64,000 nt of DNA, from the NCBI GenBank assembly GCA_949296115.1, contig CASFNR010000011.1, forward strand, positions 33,739 to 97,738, given 5' to 3'. Positions within the stretch are counted from its first letter, which is position 1. The number at the start of each line of letters is the position of its first letter. Shown in pieces: positions 16,300 through 25,051 of this stretch. The notes below the pieces were generated by a model that was not told the DNA's origin, did not search any database, and was given only the letters and a program-made list of their open reading frames with translations. This DNA is from an uncultured Eubacteriales bacterium (GTDB lineage: Bacteria > Bacillota > Clostridia > Oscillospirales > Oscillospiraceae). The translations under genes were made by a program, and so were the position numbers.

Positions 16300-17085
16300 A
16301 TGAATCGAAACAATATTGACAAAATCGCCCAGACCAGCCAGGACCGCCTGCTTCTGGCCAAGCTCTGGGATAAAATTCAGGCGGGCATTCAGCGGAGCAT
16401 TCCCGCCCACACCTGCTTTCTCTCCCCCCGGGAACTGGAAATGGCCCGGTATCTTTTCGGGGAGCCGGAGGGACTTTTCTCCTTCGGCGGCTACCCGGAG
16501 GCGGAGCGGAAAATGCTGGTTTACTTACCGGACTATCTGGAGGAAAGCTGGCTGATGACGCAGGACAGCCCCTGCGTCTGTCTCCGGGCCGGCTTCTATC
16601 AGGGGGACAGCCCCAGTCACCGGGACTTTCTGGGCGCTCTGATGGGCGTAGGCATCGGACGGGAAACCGTGGGGGACATCTGCGTGGGAGAAAAAAACTG
16701 CGACTTTTTTGTAACGGAAGAAATTGCCCCCTATGTTTTGCAAAATTTCACCTCCGCCGGCCGAGCCCATGTCCATCTGGAACGAATTCCCCTGGAAAGC
16801 GCCAACATCCCGGAGCCGGAAGTGAAGGAAATCCGGGATACCCTGGCCTCTCTCCGGCTGGACAGCGTGGTGTCCGCCGGTTTTCGCATCGGACGAAGTT
16901 TGGCAGCCCAATACATCGGGGCGGGCAAAGTCAGCGTTGACGGCCTGCCCTGCGAAAAATCCGACAAGCCGGTCCCCCAGGGAGCCAAAATTTCCGTCCG
17001 GGGACTGGGCAAAATCTGCTTGGTTACCGTAGGCAGCCGGACAAAGAAAGACCGCATCAGCGTCATCATTCATCGTTATGTGTGA
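16300..17085 (+). CDS. ylmH: YlmH family RNA-binding protein (S4 domain)
   Basis: A 261-residue protein. Residues 20-170 match the YlmH N-terminal and RNA-binding regions (FLSPRELEMARYL, FSFGGYPEAERKMLVY, HRDFLGALMGVGIGRETVGD). Residues about 180-245 form the S4 domain (DSVVSAGFRIGRSLAAQYI, GKVSVDGLPCEKSDKPV). In Firmicutes YlmH sits near division genes and has been linked to ribosome rescue; here it is instead grouped with DUF896 and ygiQ. The ATG has only a weak GGTGAT ribosome site and a very short leader, so translation may be close to leaderless. Confidence 0.9.
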   Translation: MNRNNIDKIAQTSQDRLLLAKLWDKIQAGIQRSIPAHTCFLSPRELEMARYLFGEPEGLFSFGGYPEAERKMLVYLPDYLEESWLMTQDSPCVCLRAGFYQGDSPSHRDFLGALMGVGIGRETVGDICVGEKNCDFFVTEEIAPYVLQNFTSAGRAHVHLERIPLESANIPEPEVKEIRDTLASLRLDSVVSAGFRIGRSLAAQYIGAGKVSVDGLPCEKSDKPVPQGAKISVRGLGKICLVTVGSRTKKDRISVIIHRYV

Positions 17086-17096
17086 GGGTTTCGAAT

Positions 17097-17300
17097 ATGA
17101 AAATGAACGAAGTCATTGCCAGAATCAACGAATTGGCCCATAAGGCAAAAAATGGCCCCCTGACGCCGGAAGAGCTGGCAGAACGAGACAAATTGAGGAA
17201 AATCTATATCGACTCCGTCAAGGCCAACCTGGTGGGTGAATTGGAAAACACCTACATCCTCGGCCCCGACGGAAAAAAGCGGAAGGTGCAGCATAAGTGA
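17097..17300 (+). CDS. DUF896 family small protein (YnzC-like)
   Basis: A 67-residue basic, helical protein. The pattern MNEVIARINELAHKAKNGPL, then LTPEELAERDKLRKIYI and a KANLVGELENTYI tail, is the full DUF896/YnzC fold, a two-helix hairpin. Function is unknown, with suggestions of a link to the SOS region in Bacillus. ATG 17097 is chosen because TGAGGG lies 8 bases upstream; it starts 11 bases after the ylmH stop. Confidence 0.9.
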   Translation: MKMNEVIARINELAHKAKNGPLTPEELAERDKLRKIYIDSVKANLVGELENTYILGPDGKKRKVQHK

Positions 17301-17338
17301 CCCTTTCCGAAGAACATCCCACTTTCAGGAGGAACACC

Positions 17339-19261
17339 ATGGACTTTCTGCCCATTACCAAACAGGAGATGCTGGACCGGGGCTGGCAGCAGTGCGACTT
17401 TGTCTACGTCATCGGGGATGCCTATGTGGACCACCCGTCCTTCGGTCATGCCATCATCAGCCGGGTGCTGGAACACCATGGCTATTCCGTGGGCATTATC
17501 TCCCAGCCGGACTGGAAAAATCCAAAATCCATCACCACTTTTGGCCGTCCCCGGCTGGGTTTTCTGGTCACCGGCGGGAACATGGACTCCATGGTGAACC
17601 ACTATTCCGTCACCAAGCACCGGCGGAAAACCGACGCCTTCACCCCCGGCGGGGTGATGGGCAAACGCCCGGACTACGCCACCGTGGTCTACTGCAACCT
17701 GATTCGCCAGACCTATTCCGACGTTCCCATCCTCATCGGCGGCATTGAGGCCAGCCTGCGGCGGCTGGCCCACTACGACTACTGGTCGGAGAGCATGAAG
17801 CGCTCCATCCTGTTGGACAGCCAGGCGGACTTGCTCATGTACGGCATGGGGGAAAAGAGCATTGTCGAAATTGCCGACGCCCTGAATTCCGGGCTGGATG
17901 TCCACGACATCACCTACATTGACGGCACGGTATTCAAGACCCATCAGCTGGATGACAGTCTGCCCACCATCGTGCTGCCCTCCTTCGAATCCCTGAAGGC
18001 GGACAAACGAAAATATGCCGAATCCTTCAAAATCCAGTACGGAAACTGCGACCCCCTCACCGCCAAGCGGCTGGCGGAGCCTTACGGGGCGGAATTTGTG
18101 GTTCAGAATCCGCCTCAAAAGCCCCTGACCACCCAACAGATGGACCAGGTGTATGACCTTCCCTACATGCGCACCTGGCATCCCAGTTATGCCAAAGCCG
18201 GGGGCGTGCCTGCCATTGACGAGGTGAAGTTCAGTCTGGTGAGCAACCGGGGTTGCTTCGGCGCCTGTTCCTTCTGCGCCCTGACCTTCCACCAGGGACG
18301 GATTATCCAGACCCGGAGTCATGAATCCCTGATCCGGGAAGCGGAGGCCATGGTGAAGGACCCGGATTTCAAGGGCTACATCCATGATGTAGGCGGACCC
18401 ACCGCCAACTTCCGCCACCCGGCCTGTGAAAAGCAGCTGACCAAAGGCGCCTGCGGCGGCCGCCAATGTCTGTATCCCACTCCCTGCAAAAATCTCCGGG
18501 CAGACCATTCCGATTACGTTGCCCTGCTGCGGAAGCTCCGGAAAATCCCCGGGGTAAAAAAGGTGTTCGTCCGCAGCGGCATCCGCTTTGACTATCTTCT
18601 GGCGGACAAGAAGGATACCTTCTTCAAGGAATTGGTGCAGTACCACATCTCCGGTCAGCTGAAGGTTGCCCCGGAACACGTTTCCGATGCGGTGCTGCGC
18701 CGGATGGGCAAGCCCCGGAACGCAGTATATAACCAGTTTGTGGACAAATATTTCGCCCTGAACCGGCAGTACGGCATGAACCAGTTCCTGGTGCCCTACC
18801 TTATGTCCAGCCATCCTGGCTCCACCATGAAAGAAGCGGTGGAACTGGCGGAGTACATCCGGGACATGGGCTACAATCCGGAGCAGGTGCAGGATTTCTA
18901 TCCCACCCCCTCCACCTTGTCCACGGTGATGTATTATACCGGGCTGGACCCCCGGACTATGGACAAAGTCTACGTTCCCACCGACCCCCACGAGAAGGCC
19001 ATGCAGCGGGCGCTGATTCAGTACCGCAATCCCAAAAACTACTACCTGGTCCGGGAAGCACTGATTGCCGCCCACCGGGAAGATCTGATTGGTTCCGGGC
19101 CCAAGTGCCTGATCCGGGCCATTCCACCCCGGCCGGTCAGAGCTGCCGGCTCCTCCCCTTCCAAGGCCGGGGCGGCTCCTAAGAAACCGGCAGCCCATGC
19201 GAAATCCGTACCCGGGAAAAAGGTCTCCCGTCCGGCCATCAAAAAACGGAAAGGCCGATGA
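17339..19261 (+). CDS. YgiQ family radical SAM protein
   Basis: A 640-residue protein. The N-terminal domain starts FLPITKQEMLDRGWQQCDFV, typical of YgiQ (UPF0313). The radical SAM motif CxxxCxxC is in RGCFGACSFCALTFHQGR at about 303-312, followed by HDVGGPTANFRHPAC and further conserved Cys (CGGRQCLYPTPCKNL). The C-terminal 40 residues are a basic, Pro/Ala/Lys-rich tail of low complexity. The chemistry is SAM radical formation on a 4Fe-4S cluster; the substrate is unknown. AGGAGG lies 7 bases before ATG 17339. Confidence 0.92.
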   Translation: MDFLPITKQEMLDRGWQQCDFVYVIGDAYVDHPSFGHAIISRVLEHHGYSVGIISQPDWKNPKSITTFGRPRLGFLVTGGNMDSMVNHYSVTKHRRKTDAFTPGGVMGKRPDYATVVYCNLIRQTYSDVPILIGGIEASLRRLAHYDYWSESMKRSILLDSQADLLMYGMGEKSIVEIADALNSGLDVHDITYIDGTVFKTHQLDDSLPTIVLPSFESLKADKRKYAESFKIQYGNCDPLTAKRLAEPYGAEFVVQNPPQKPLTTQQMDQVYDLPYMRTWHPSYAKAGGVPAIDEVKFSLVSNRGCFGACSFCALTFHQGRIIQTRSHESLIREAEAMVKDPDFKGYIHDVGGPTANFRHPACEKQLTKGACGGRQCLYPTPCKNLRADHSDYVALLRKLRKIPGVKKVFVRSGIRFDYLLADKKDTFFKELVQYHISGQLKVAPEHVSDAVLRRMGKPRNAVYNQFVDKYFALNRQYGMNQFLVPYLMSSHPGSTMKEAVELAEYIRDMGYNPEQVQDFYPTPSTLSTVMYYTGLDPRTMDKVYVPTDPHEKAMQRALIQYRNPKNYYLVREALIAAHREDLIGSGPKCLIRAIPPRPVRAAGSSPSKAGAAPKKPAAHAKSVPGKKVSRPAIKKRKGR

Positions 19262-19343
19262 CGGTCCGCCGGTTTTGCTATGTACCGGCATCCTTCTTCC
19301 AGGTCAGAAGAAGTACAAATTCATACCCCAATCCATAAAAATG

Positions 19344-19378
19344 GGGAGCGGTTCATCGGAACCGCTCCCTGTTTTTTT
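19344..19378. terminator. Bidirectional terminator between ygiQ and the rhodanese gene
   Basis: GGGAGCGGTT and AACCGCTCCC form a 10-base stem with a 6-base loop, then a T run on the plus strand. On the minus strand ATTTTT follows. It closes both converging transcripts. Confidence 0.9.
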
Positions 19379-19767
19379 CAGCTTTCTCCGGTCACCGTTT
19401 CTCCTGTCCAGTCCAGGAGTCCCCCGAACTCATAGACATTGGTATAGCCCAGCCTTGCCAGCTTTTCGCTGGCCTGCTTGCTCCGGTTTCCGCTGCGGCA
19501 ATAGACCAGAATTTTCTGGTCTTTATCCGGCAGCTCCTCAATTTCTGCGCTTCCAATAGATTCATTGGGAATGCAGATAGCCCCCGGAATATGGCCCTGT
19601 GCATATTCTCCGATGGTTCGCACATCCAGCAGAACATAGTCTGTCTCCTGGGCCATCATTTCAGCGGCCTGCTCCATGGAAATCTGGTGATAAGTTCCCT
19701 CCGCTCCCCCTCCGGTGCAGCCGGGCAGGGTCAGCAGGGCCATCAGCAGCATAACAAGTTTTTTCAT
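19378..19767 (-). CDS. Rhodanese-like lipoprotein
   Basis: A 129-residue protein with a lipoprotein signal (MKKLVMLLMALLTLPGC) and a single rhodanese domain. Conserved features are YVLLDVRTIGEYAQGHIPGA and the active-site loop CRSGNRS at about residue 88, where the cysteine carries sulfane sulfur in sulfurtransferases. It should act outside the cell membrane. The ATG overlaps the folA stop (ATGA), so it is the third gene of thyA-folA-rhodanese. The link to folate metabolism is not obvious. Confidence 0.9.
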   Translation of the reverse strand: MKKLVMLLMALLTLPGCTGGGAEGTYHQISMEQAAEMMAQETDYVLLDVRTIGEYAQGHIPGAICIPNESIGSAEIEELPDKDQKILVYCRSGNRSKQASEKLARLGYTNVYEFGGLLDWTGETVTGES

Positions 19768-20255
19768 TCTCCGGTTCCTTTCCTGCGATAACGCAGCATT
19801 TCATAGGCGATCCCGTTTTCTTCCCCGGACTGAAGCACTGCTTCCAGCTGCCAGCCCGGGTCCTCCTCCAAGTCCGGAAAGAAGGTGTCCGACGCCGGCC
19901 TGGTATGCACCTTGGTCACATAGGCCGTATCGCACCAGGGCAGCAGCTGCCGGTACACACTGCCCCCGCCAATGACCATGGCTTTTTCTCTCCCTTTCGC
20001 CAACGCAAGGACCTGCTCCGGGGTATTGCAAACGATAAATCCCTGGAATTCCCGGCTGCTCCGGGTCAGCAGCACATTCTCCCGGTCGGGAAGGGGCTTC
20101 TGGCCGGGGAAGTCCTCTACCGTCCGCCGTCCGGCAATGACCATCGCACCCCGGGTCATCTCCCGGAAGAATTTCCGGTCGGCGGACAAGGCAATGGGCT
20201 GGGTGCCGTCCTTTCCGATGCCCCAGTCATCATAAACCGCTACAATCAGTTCCAT
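19764..20255 (-). CDS. folA: Dihydrofolate reductase
   Basis: A 163-residue enzyme reducing dihydrofolate to tetrahydrofolate with NADPH, needed to recycle the folate oxidised by thymidylate synthase. Features: IVAVYDDWGIGKDG at the N-terminus, the acidic active-site residue in LSADRKFF, GAMVIAGRRTVEDFP, and the NADPH loop VIGGGSVYRQLLP. Length is normal. It lies 11 bases downstream of thyA in the same operon, the usual functional pairing. Confidence 0.93.
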   Translation of the reverse strand: MELIVAVYDDWGIGKDGTQPIALSADRKFFREMTRGAMVIAGRRTVEDFPGQKPLPDRENVLLTRSSREFQGFIVCNTPEQVLALAKGREKAMVIGGGSVYRQLLPWCDTAYVTKVHTRPASDTFFPDLEEDPGWQLEAVLQSGEENGIAYEMLRYRRKGTGE

Positions 20256-20266
20256 ATATGTGTTCC

Positions 20267-21097
20267 TCAGATGGCCATGGGAATCTCAAAGTCAAAGGGG
20301 TAATACTGGTAATTATCCAACCGGAAACTGTCCTTGGTAAAGGCATAGAAATCGCTGACGCTTTCGTCCATGGAGAATGTGGGGGCCGGATACCCCTCCT
20401 TTTCCAGCATGGCCTTCACCGCCGGGATGTGCCGGTCATAAATATGGCAGTCCGCAATCACATGGACCAGTTCGCCCACCTTCAGCCCGGAAACCTGGGC
20501 CATCATGTGGGTCAGCACCGCATACTGCACCACATTCCAGTTGTTGGCAGTGAGCATATCCTGGGAGCGCTGATTCAAAATGGCGTTCAAGGTATCCCCG
20601 GTGACGTTGAACGTCATGGAATAGGCGCAGGGATACAGGTTCATCTCGTGCAGGTCCTGGAAGTTGTAGATATTCGTGAGAATCCGCCGGGAGGCCGGAT
20701 TGTGCTTCAGGTCGTAGAGTACCCGGTCCACCTGGTCAAACATTCCCTCTTTGTACTGGTGCTTGATGCCCAACTGGTAGCCATAGGCCTTGCCAATGGT
20801 GCCATCCGACCCGGCCCATTCGTCCCAGACATGGCTGCCCAGGTCACAGATTCGGTTGGACTTCTTCTGCCAGATCCACAGCAGTTCATCCACGGCACTT
20901 TTCCAGTAAGTCCGGCGCAGAGTCATAATAGGAAATTCCTCCGCCAGATTGTACCGATTGACTACGCCGAATTTTTTGACGGTATGAGCCGGGGTTCCGT
21001 CCGCCCAATGGGGTCTGACTTCCAGGCCCTCATCCGAAAAACCATTATTCAAAATATCCAGACATGTCTGTTTATAGAGTTCGTCTGCTCTGCTCAT
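20267..21097 (-). CDS. thyA: Thymidylate synthase
   Basis: A 276-residue ThyA, making dTMP from dUMP with methylene-tetrahydrofolate. The catalytic cysteine is in LYPCAYSM; the usual PCH motif reads PCA here, so the histidine next to the catalytic cysteine is alanine. The phosphate-binding arginines are in ASRRIL, the QRSQDM aspartate and NVVQYA asparagine are kept, and HIY near the end holds the nucleotide-binding His/Tyr. Such variants occur in the clostridial ThyA subgroup as far as I recall. First gene of the operon; promoter at 21130-21158. Confidence 0.92.
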   Translation of the reverse strand: MSRADELYKQTCLDILNNGFSDEGLEVRPHWADGTPAHTVKKFGVVNRYNLAEEFPIMTLRRTYWKSAVDELLWIWQKKSNRICDLGSHVWDEWAGSDGTIGKAYGYQLGIKHQYKEGMFDQVDRVLYDLKHNPASRRILTNIYNFQDLHEMNLYPCAYSMTFNVTGDTLNAILNQRSQDMLTANNWNVVQYAVLTHMMAQVSGLKVGELVHVIADCHIYDRHIPAVKAMLEKEGYPAPTFSMDESVSDFYAFTKDSFRLDNYQYYPFDFEIPMAI

Positions 21098-21129
21098 GGG
21101 CAGTCCCTCCCTGATTTTGATTCTTGAGT

Positions 21130-21158
21130 ATCATAGCACATTTCTCAGCGAACCGCAA
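21130..21158 (-). promoter_or_regulatory. Promoter of thyA-folA-rhodanese
   Basis: Minus strand TTGCGG (21153-21158), 17-base spacer, TATGAT (21130-21135) preceded by TGC. It lies 32 bases upstream of the thyA start. Confidence 0.65.
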
Positions 21159-21173
21159 CGGATTCTTCTCAGA

Positions 21174-21205
21174 CGAAAAGAAGTCCCCGCAAAAGCGGGG
21201 ACTTC
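21174..21205 (-). terminator. Terminator after the SH3-repeat protein
   Basis: GAAGTCCCCGC, loop of four, GCGGGGACTTC (21180-21205), followed on the minus strand by TTTTCGTCT. It lies 12 bases after the stop at 21218. Confidence 0.85.
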
Positions 21206-21217
21206 TTCATTTTGCCA

Positions 21218-24200
21218 TTACAGCAGGTTGTCGGTGTTCACCCAGCCCAGGTCAGTCTTGGCCATCTTGCCTACAATTTCATAGATGTCGATGACGGACA
21301 TTCTGGCGTAGGTACCGGCGGTGCCGGAGCCGTTGGCATCGGTGTAGATGATGGTGTTGTCATTGTAGACAACCCGGGCATCCACGGCGCCATTGACACA
21401 GGGAGTCAGGTCCACATAGTACAGGTAGACCCAGCCGGCATCACAGCGTCCCCAAGCCATGTTCTCGGAAATGGTGGTCTCGTAAATCACCAGACTGTCG
21501 CCCCGTTTCAGGGTGGTGGTCACCGTGCTTGCGGTAGAAGCCGTGGAGCGGACATTCAATTCCTCGGTGTTGATGACCTTGCCGGTGTACTTGTACCCGG
21601 AGGCGTTGTTCACAAACCCGCCGGTGCCGGTATTACCGGTGCTGCCAATCACAGGTGCAGAGGGAGCCGTGGTGGGAGCGGTAGTCTCCGTCGAAATGGT
21701 GACTGCACCAGGCGTCATATGGGACAGGCAAATCCAGCCGTACTCGTCCAGATCCTCGCCCTCCATGAAGCCCCAGACATTGCCCAGCACGATCTGAAGC
21801 TTGGTGATCGTCACCTGATCGCCCTTCTCCAGTTCAAAGTCCGCTTTGGCCTTATCCGTGCCCGGCTCCACCCGGACATTCAGGGTGTCGGAATCCACCA
21901 GGGTATAAGTCTTTTCATCCAGAGCGTCGAGCTGAAGCACACCGCCGGGATTGTAGATATAACCATCATTCACGCGAGCCCAGTAGGTGGTCTTTTGAGT
22001 GGTGATAATCGTGGAACTCTCGTTTCCATTGTTTTCAGGTTTGCTCTCAATTGTTTCCGTTACCTCCACGATTTCATGGATTGTAACAGGCGTACCAAAG
22101 GAGACAATCCGCACCACGTTCTCATCATCCCAAACAGCGGTAGGAGTCTTCATGACTTCCACTTCTTCAATTGCAACGGAACCCGTGTAAATTGCGGACT
22201 CGGTTGTCGTGGATGTCCCGCCGCTGCTGCCGCTGCCAGAGCTGCCACCGCCGGCAATGGGATACTTGGAAATCATGGTAATGTAGTCCATGCAGACCCA
22301 GCCCTGGGCTGTCTTGCCCCACTTGGCGGCGCCAACCTGCTTGACCTCGGTGATTTCCACGCTGGTACCGGGCAGGAGCTTGCCGACCAGTGCATAGCCG
22401 GTGCCTGCGCCGGTACGGACGTTCACGCCGGAATAGGTGTTGGCCACAATGCCGGTGCCGGTTTCCACAGCAGTAGAACCGCCGGTGGTACCGCCATTAT
22501 TGGTGCTGCCGGAGCCGCCGGTGGAAATGGTCTCCTCCGCAATGCTCAGGTAGTCGCCGTAGACCCAGCTGTCAGTGTCGGGATTGTTATCCACATCCAC
22601 ATCCAGCATGTACCAGCCGTCCTTCTCGTCCAAAACCGCAGCCTTGGTTCCACGGGCCAGGCTGCCGATTACCTGACCGTAAGTCGCGCCGGTAATCCGA
22701 ACTCTGACACTGTCGGTATTGACAACGGTTGCCACCTGACCAGTGAAGGTACCGGAGCCGTTGTCCTTATCCCCATCCAGATTCGGGGCGCCGTTCCGGC
22801 TGACGTACTTGCTGGCCAGGTTCACCCAACCGCCATAGGTGGGATTGTTTTCGCCAACCTTATCCGCATAGCCCCAGACGGTCTCGCCAACCACAACGAT
22901 CTGCTTGGTCTGGTTGACATTGAACTCGACGCCCTTTGTCAGCGTATCGACACGATCTGCAGAACTGGTGTGATCTTTACGCACCGTCACAGAGTCTGCT
23001 ACAACATAGTACTTCGCAACATCCAACTTGACATCCAGAACGCCGCCTTCGGAGTCAGACACTCGAACCCAGCCCTGGGAAATCTTGCCCCAGGTATTGC
23101 CGTCGGCACCCAGAGTCAGATTGGTCACCGTAACATTGGGGTCAATGGTTTCCTTGGTCAAAATCAGATTCTCAGGCGACGTAGAGCCAGGCGTCTGATA
23201 TACTTTAATATTCTGCAGCGTGCCGGTGAAGGCATAGGACGTCAGGCCGGTATCCGTTGCGGCACCGGTATCTTCCTTCAGCCAGGTCACGCTGGCATAA
23301 GCCAGACAGAACCAGCCGCCGGAATAACGGCCCCACTGAATTCCGTTGACATATTTCGTCTCATACAGATCAACCTGTGCGCCATTGGGCAGCGCACCCA
23401 CGATCTGATTGTCCGTACCTGCGTCGCTGCGCACATTTACATAGCCAGTTACAGTAACCACAGCCCGGGCAACTGCATTGGTATTGTTCTGTGCAGACTG
23501 TCCGCTGTCCCGAACGGACTCAAAGTTGGTGTACATCAGCGCCACCCAGCCGATGGGCGTATTGTCATCTGCGCTCTTGGCCACCTGGCCCCACAGGAAC
23601 CCGTCGGCATTGGCCGTATTGATAATCCGGAGTTTGTCGCCCTGGTTATAGGTGCCGTTCTGGGCACTGTAGATTGTCGCATTAACACGGGAACGGACAT
23701 AGGAATTGGTAACCGTCACGGTTACATCAATGTCCGTGCCGCTCTGGACGGAGGATCCGGTAGCGCCAACCTTCAGCTTTACCCAATACTCTCCGCCGGC
23801 AATCCGGGCCCACTTCACACCGTTGCTGTCAATATAGTCGCTGTTGACCAGATAATTCTTCGCATCTGTAATCAAATCGGACAGCTTCTTGTCTGACACC
23901 GTCCCGTTCGGAGCACTATACACCGTCTGGGAAGCCAGATCGCCACCAACAATGGTATACGACACCGCATTGCTGCCCGGTGTATCCGAAATTGCCTGCC
24001 AGTGGGCGTAGAGAACCTGTACGTTGCTGTTCTTGGTCAACTGGGTCACTCTTGCGCCGCCGGACGCAGCCGTATACCATCCAGTGAAGATATAACGACC
24101 ATTGGTCGGTACGAGCTGAATGGTCTGAGCGGTGGAAACGTCGTAATACTGGTAGGGCGCTTCCTCCATGGTCCCTCCGTTGGGCATGAACTGGACCCGA

Positions 24201-24745
24201 ATATACTGAGAGGGCACAGAGCTGGAATACACGCCGTTCAGATACATATTGGCCTCAATCATCCGACGGCTGTCATCCGACGGATCGCTGTTCCACCAGC
24301 AGATGGCATTCAGGAATCCATTGCCCGTTGCCTTGTTTGCAATGGCAGACTGCAGATCACCGGTACCGGTGGTCCAGGCGGTGCCATTCTGGAAGGAGAA
24401 CAGCACCATGGCGTCATGCTGACCCTGGGTCAAAGACAGCCCCTTCTTACTGGCAAAGCTGTTGACCGCCTTGTCCAGGTCCTTCAACACTTCCCGCAAG
24501 GCGGCATCCGCCTTTTTCTCAGAGATGGTATGGTTGCCATGGTCTCCATCTTCTGTGCAAAGCGTACCATAGCCGATATAGCCATTGCTGTTGCACTTCT
24601 GCCGATAGCCTTCCAGCTGTTTGAGTACAGTGATTGCGCTTTCGCTGACCGACAAAGTCGCTGCAAATGTGGGCAGCGCGGCGGAAGGCACCAGGCTGAC
24701 CAGCATGAGCAGAGTCAACAGCACGCACAAGAATCTCTTCTTCAT
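21218..24745 (-). CDS. Giant secreted protein: lysozyme-like (GH24) head, InlB-type repeat and about eleven SH3-like modules
   Basis: A 1175-residue exported protein. Residues 1-29 are a Sec signal peptide. Residues 36-180 resemble phage-type GH24 lysozymes (LKQLEGYRQKCNSN, then YIGYGTLCTEDG and QGQHDAMVLFSFQNG). The catalytic glutamate is kept, but the usual Asp reads Asn and the usual Thr of WTIGYG reads Tyr with a 3-residue shortening, so activity is doubtful. Residues about 185-250 are an InlB/Listeria-Bacteroides repeat (IFTGWYTAASGG). The rest is about eleven SH3-like modules with the pattern VNVRSDAG...WGR...GWVCLAY, separated by Gly/Ser/Thr linkers. It has no sortase motif; wall attachment is presumably through SH3 modules. 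Codon use is a little more A/T rich than neighbours. Confidence 0.85.
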   Translation of the reverse strand: MKKRFLCVLLTLLMLVSLVPSAALPTFAATLSVSESAITVLKQLEGYRQKCNSNGYIGYGTLCTEDGDHGNHTISEKKADAALREVLKDLDKAVNSFASKKGLSLTQGQHDAMVLFSFQNGTAWTTGTGDLQSAIANKATGNGFLNAICWWNSDPSDDSRRMIEANMYLNGVYSSSVPSQYIRVQFMPNGGTMEEAPYQYYDVSTAQTIQLVPTNGRYIFTGWYTAASGGARVTQLTKNSNVQVLYAHWQAISDTPGSNAVSYTIVGGDLASQTVYSAPNGTVSDKKLSDLITDAKNYLVNSDYIDSNGVKWARIAGGEYWVKLKVGATGSSVQSGTDIDVTVTVTNSYVRSRVNATIYSAQNGTYNQGDKLRIINTANADGFLWGQVAKSADDNTPIGWVALMYTNFESVRDSGQSAQNNTNAVARAVVTVTGYVNVRSDAGTDNQIVGALPNGAQVDLYETKYVNGIQWGRYSGGWFCLAYASVTWLKEDTGAATDTGLTSYAFTGTLQNIKVYQTPGSTSPENLILTKETIDPNVTVTNLTLGADGNTWGKISQGWVRVSDSEGGVLDVKLDVAKYYVVADSVTVRKDHTSSADRVDTLTKGVEFNVNQTKQIVVVGETVWGYADKVGENNPTYGGWVNLASKYVSRNGAPNLDGDKDNGSGTFTGQVATVVNTDSVRVRITGATYGQVIGSLARGTKAAVLDEKDGWYMLDVDVDNNPDTDSWVYGDYLSIAEETISTGGSGSTNNGGTTGGSTAVETGTGIVANTYSGVNVRTGAGTGYALVGKLLPGTSVEITEVKQVGAAKWGKTAQGWVCMDYITMISKYPIAGGGSSGSGSSGGTSTTTESAIYTGSVAIEEVEVMKTPTAVWDDENVVRIVSFGTPVTIHEIVEVTETIESKPENNGNESSTIITTQKTTYWARVNDGYIYNPGGVLQLDALDEKTYTLVDSDTLNVRVEPGTDKAKADFELEKGDQVTITKLQIVLGNVWGFMEGEDLDEYGWICLSHMTPGAVTISTETTAPTTAPSAPVIGSTGNTGTGGFVNNASGYKYTGKVINTEELNVRSTASTASTVTTTLKRGDSLVIYETTISENMAWGRCDAGWVYLYYVDLTPCVNGAVDARVVYNDNTIIYTDANGSGTAGTYARMSVIDIYEIVGKMAKTDLGWVNTDNLL

Positions 24746-24781
24746 AGCGACTTACTCCTTCTTTCTTATGTAAGTAACGGT

Positions 24782-24810
24782 ATTATAACAGACCAGATTA
24801 CAAATTGCAA
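24782..24810 (-). promoter_or_regulatory. Promoter of the SH3-repeat protein
   Basis: Minus strand TTGCAA (24805-24810), 17-base spacer, TATAAT (24782-24787) with TGT ahead. It lies about 37 bases upstream of the start; the region is AT-rich. Confidence 0.75.
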
Positions 24811-24983
24811 CCCCCATTTTGAAAATAATTACATTTCAGTTACATTCTTAATAAAAAAGAAAGAATTTATCCTTCGTCGCCCCCTTCCGGCCAGGGTACC
24901 CCCCATTGGAAACCGTTACATTTTGTTTCTTCTTTGTCATATTTTCCCTTCTTTTGCAATTTCCCCCTTCCCAGGATTCAGGA

Positions 24984-25012
24984 TTGACTTTCCCGCAAGG
25001 GGCCTGTATACT
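24984..25012 (+). promoter_or_regulatory. Promoter of mnmA
   Basis: TTGACT (24984-24989), 17-base spacer, TATACT (25007-25012). The predicted transcription start near 25019 is 6 bases from the first ATG (25025) and 33 from the second (25052), which favours the second as the start. Confidence 0.7.
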
Positions 25013-25051
25013 CGGTAGCATCAAATGGATTCCCGGGAGGCGGCAAAGGTA

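Noticed and set aside
21212-23896. 894-codon plus-strand frame over the SH3-repeat gene
   Set aside because: Shadow of the repeat protein; the residues show repeat-driven composition and no domain, and no promoter or ribosome site is present.
24848-24940. 30-codon minus-strand ORF with an AAGGG site (MTKKKQNVTVSNGG)
   Set aside because: Protein-like but very short, with no promoter and no family; it lies in the upstream region of two divergent genes. Not strong enough to list as a gene.
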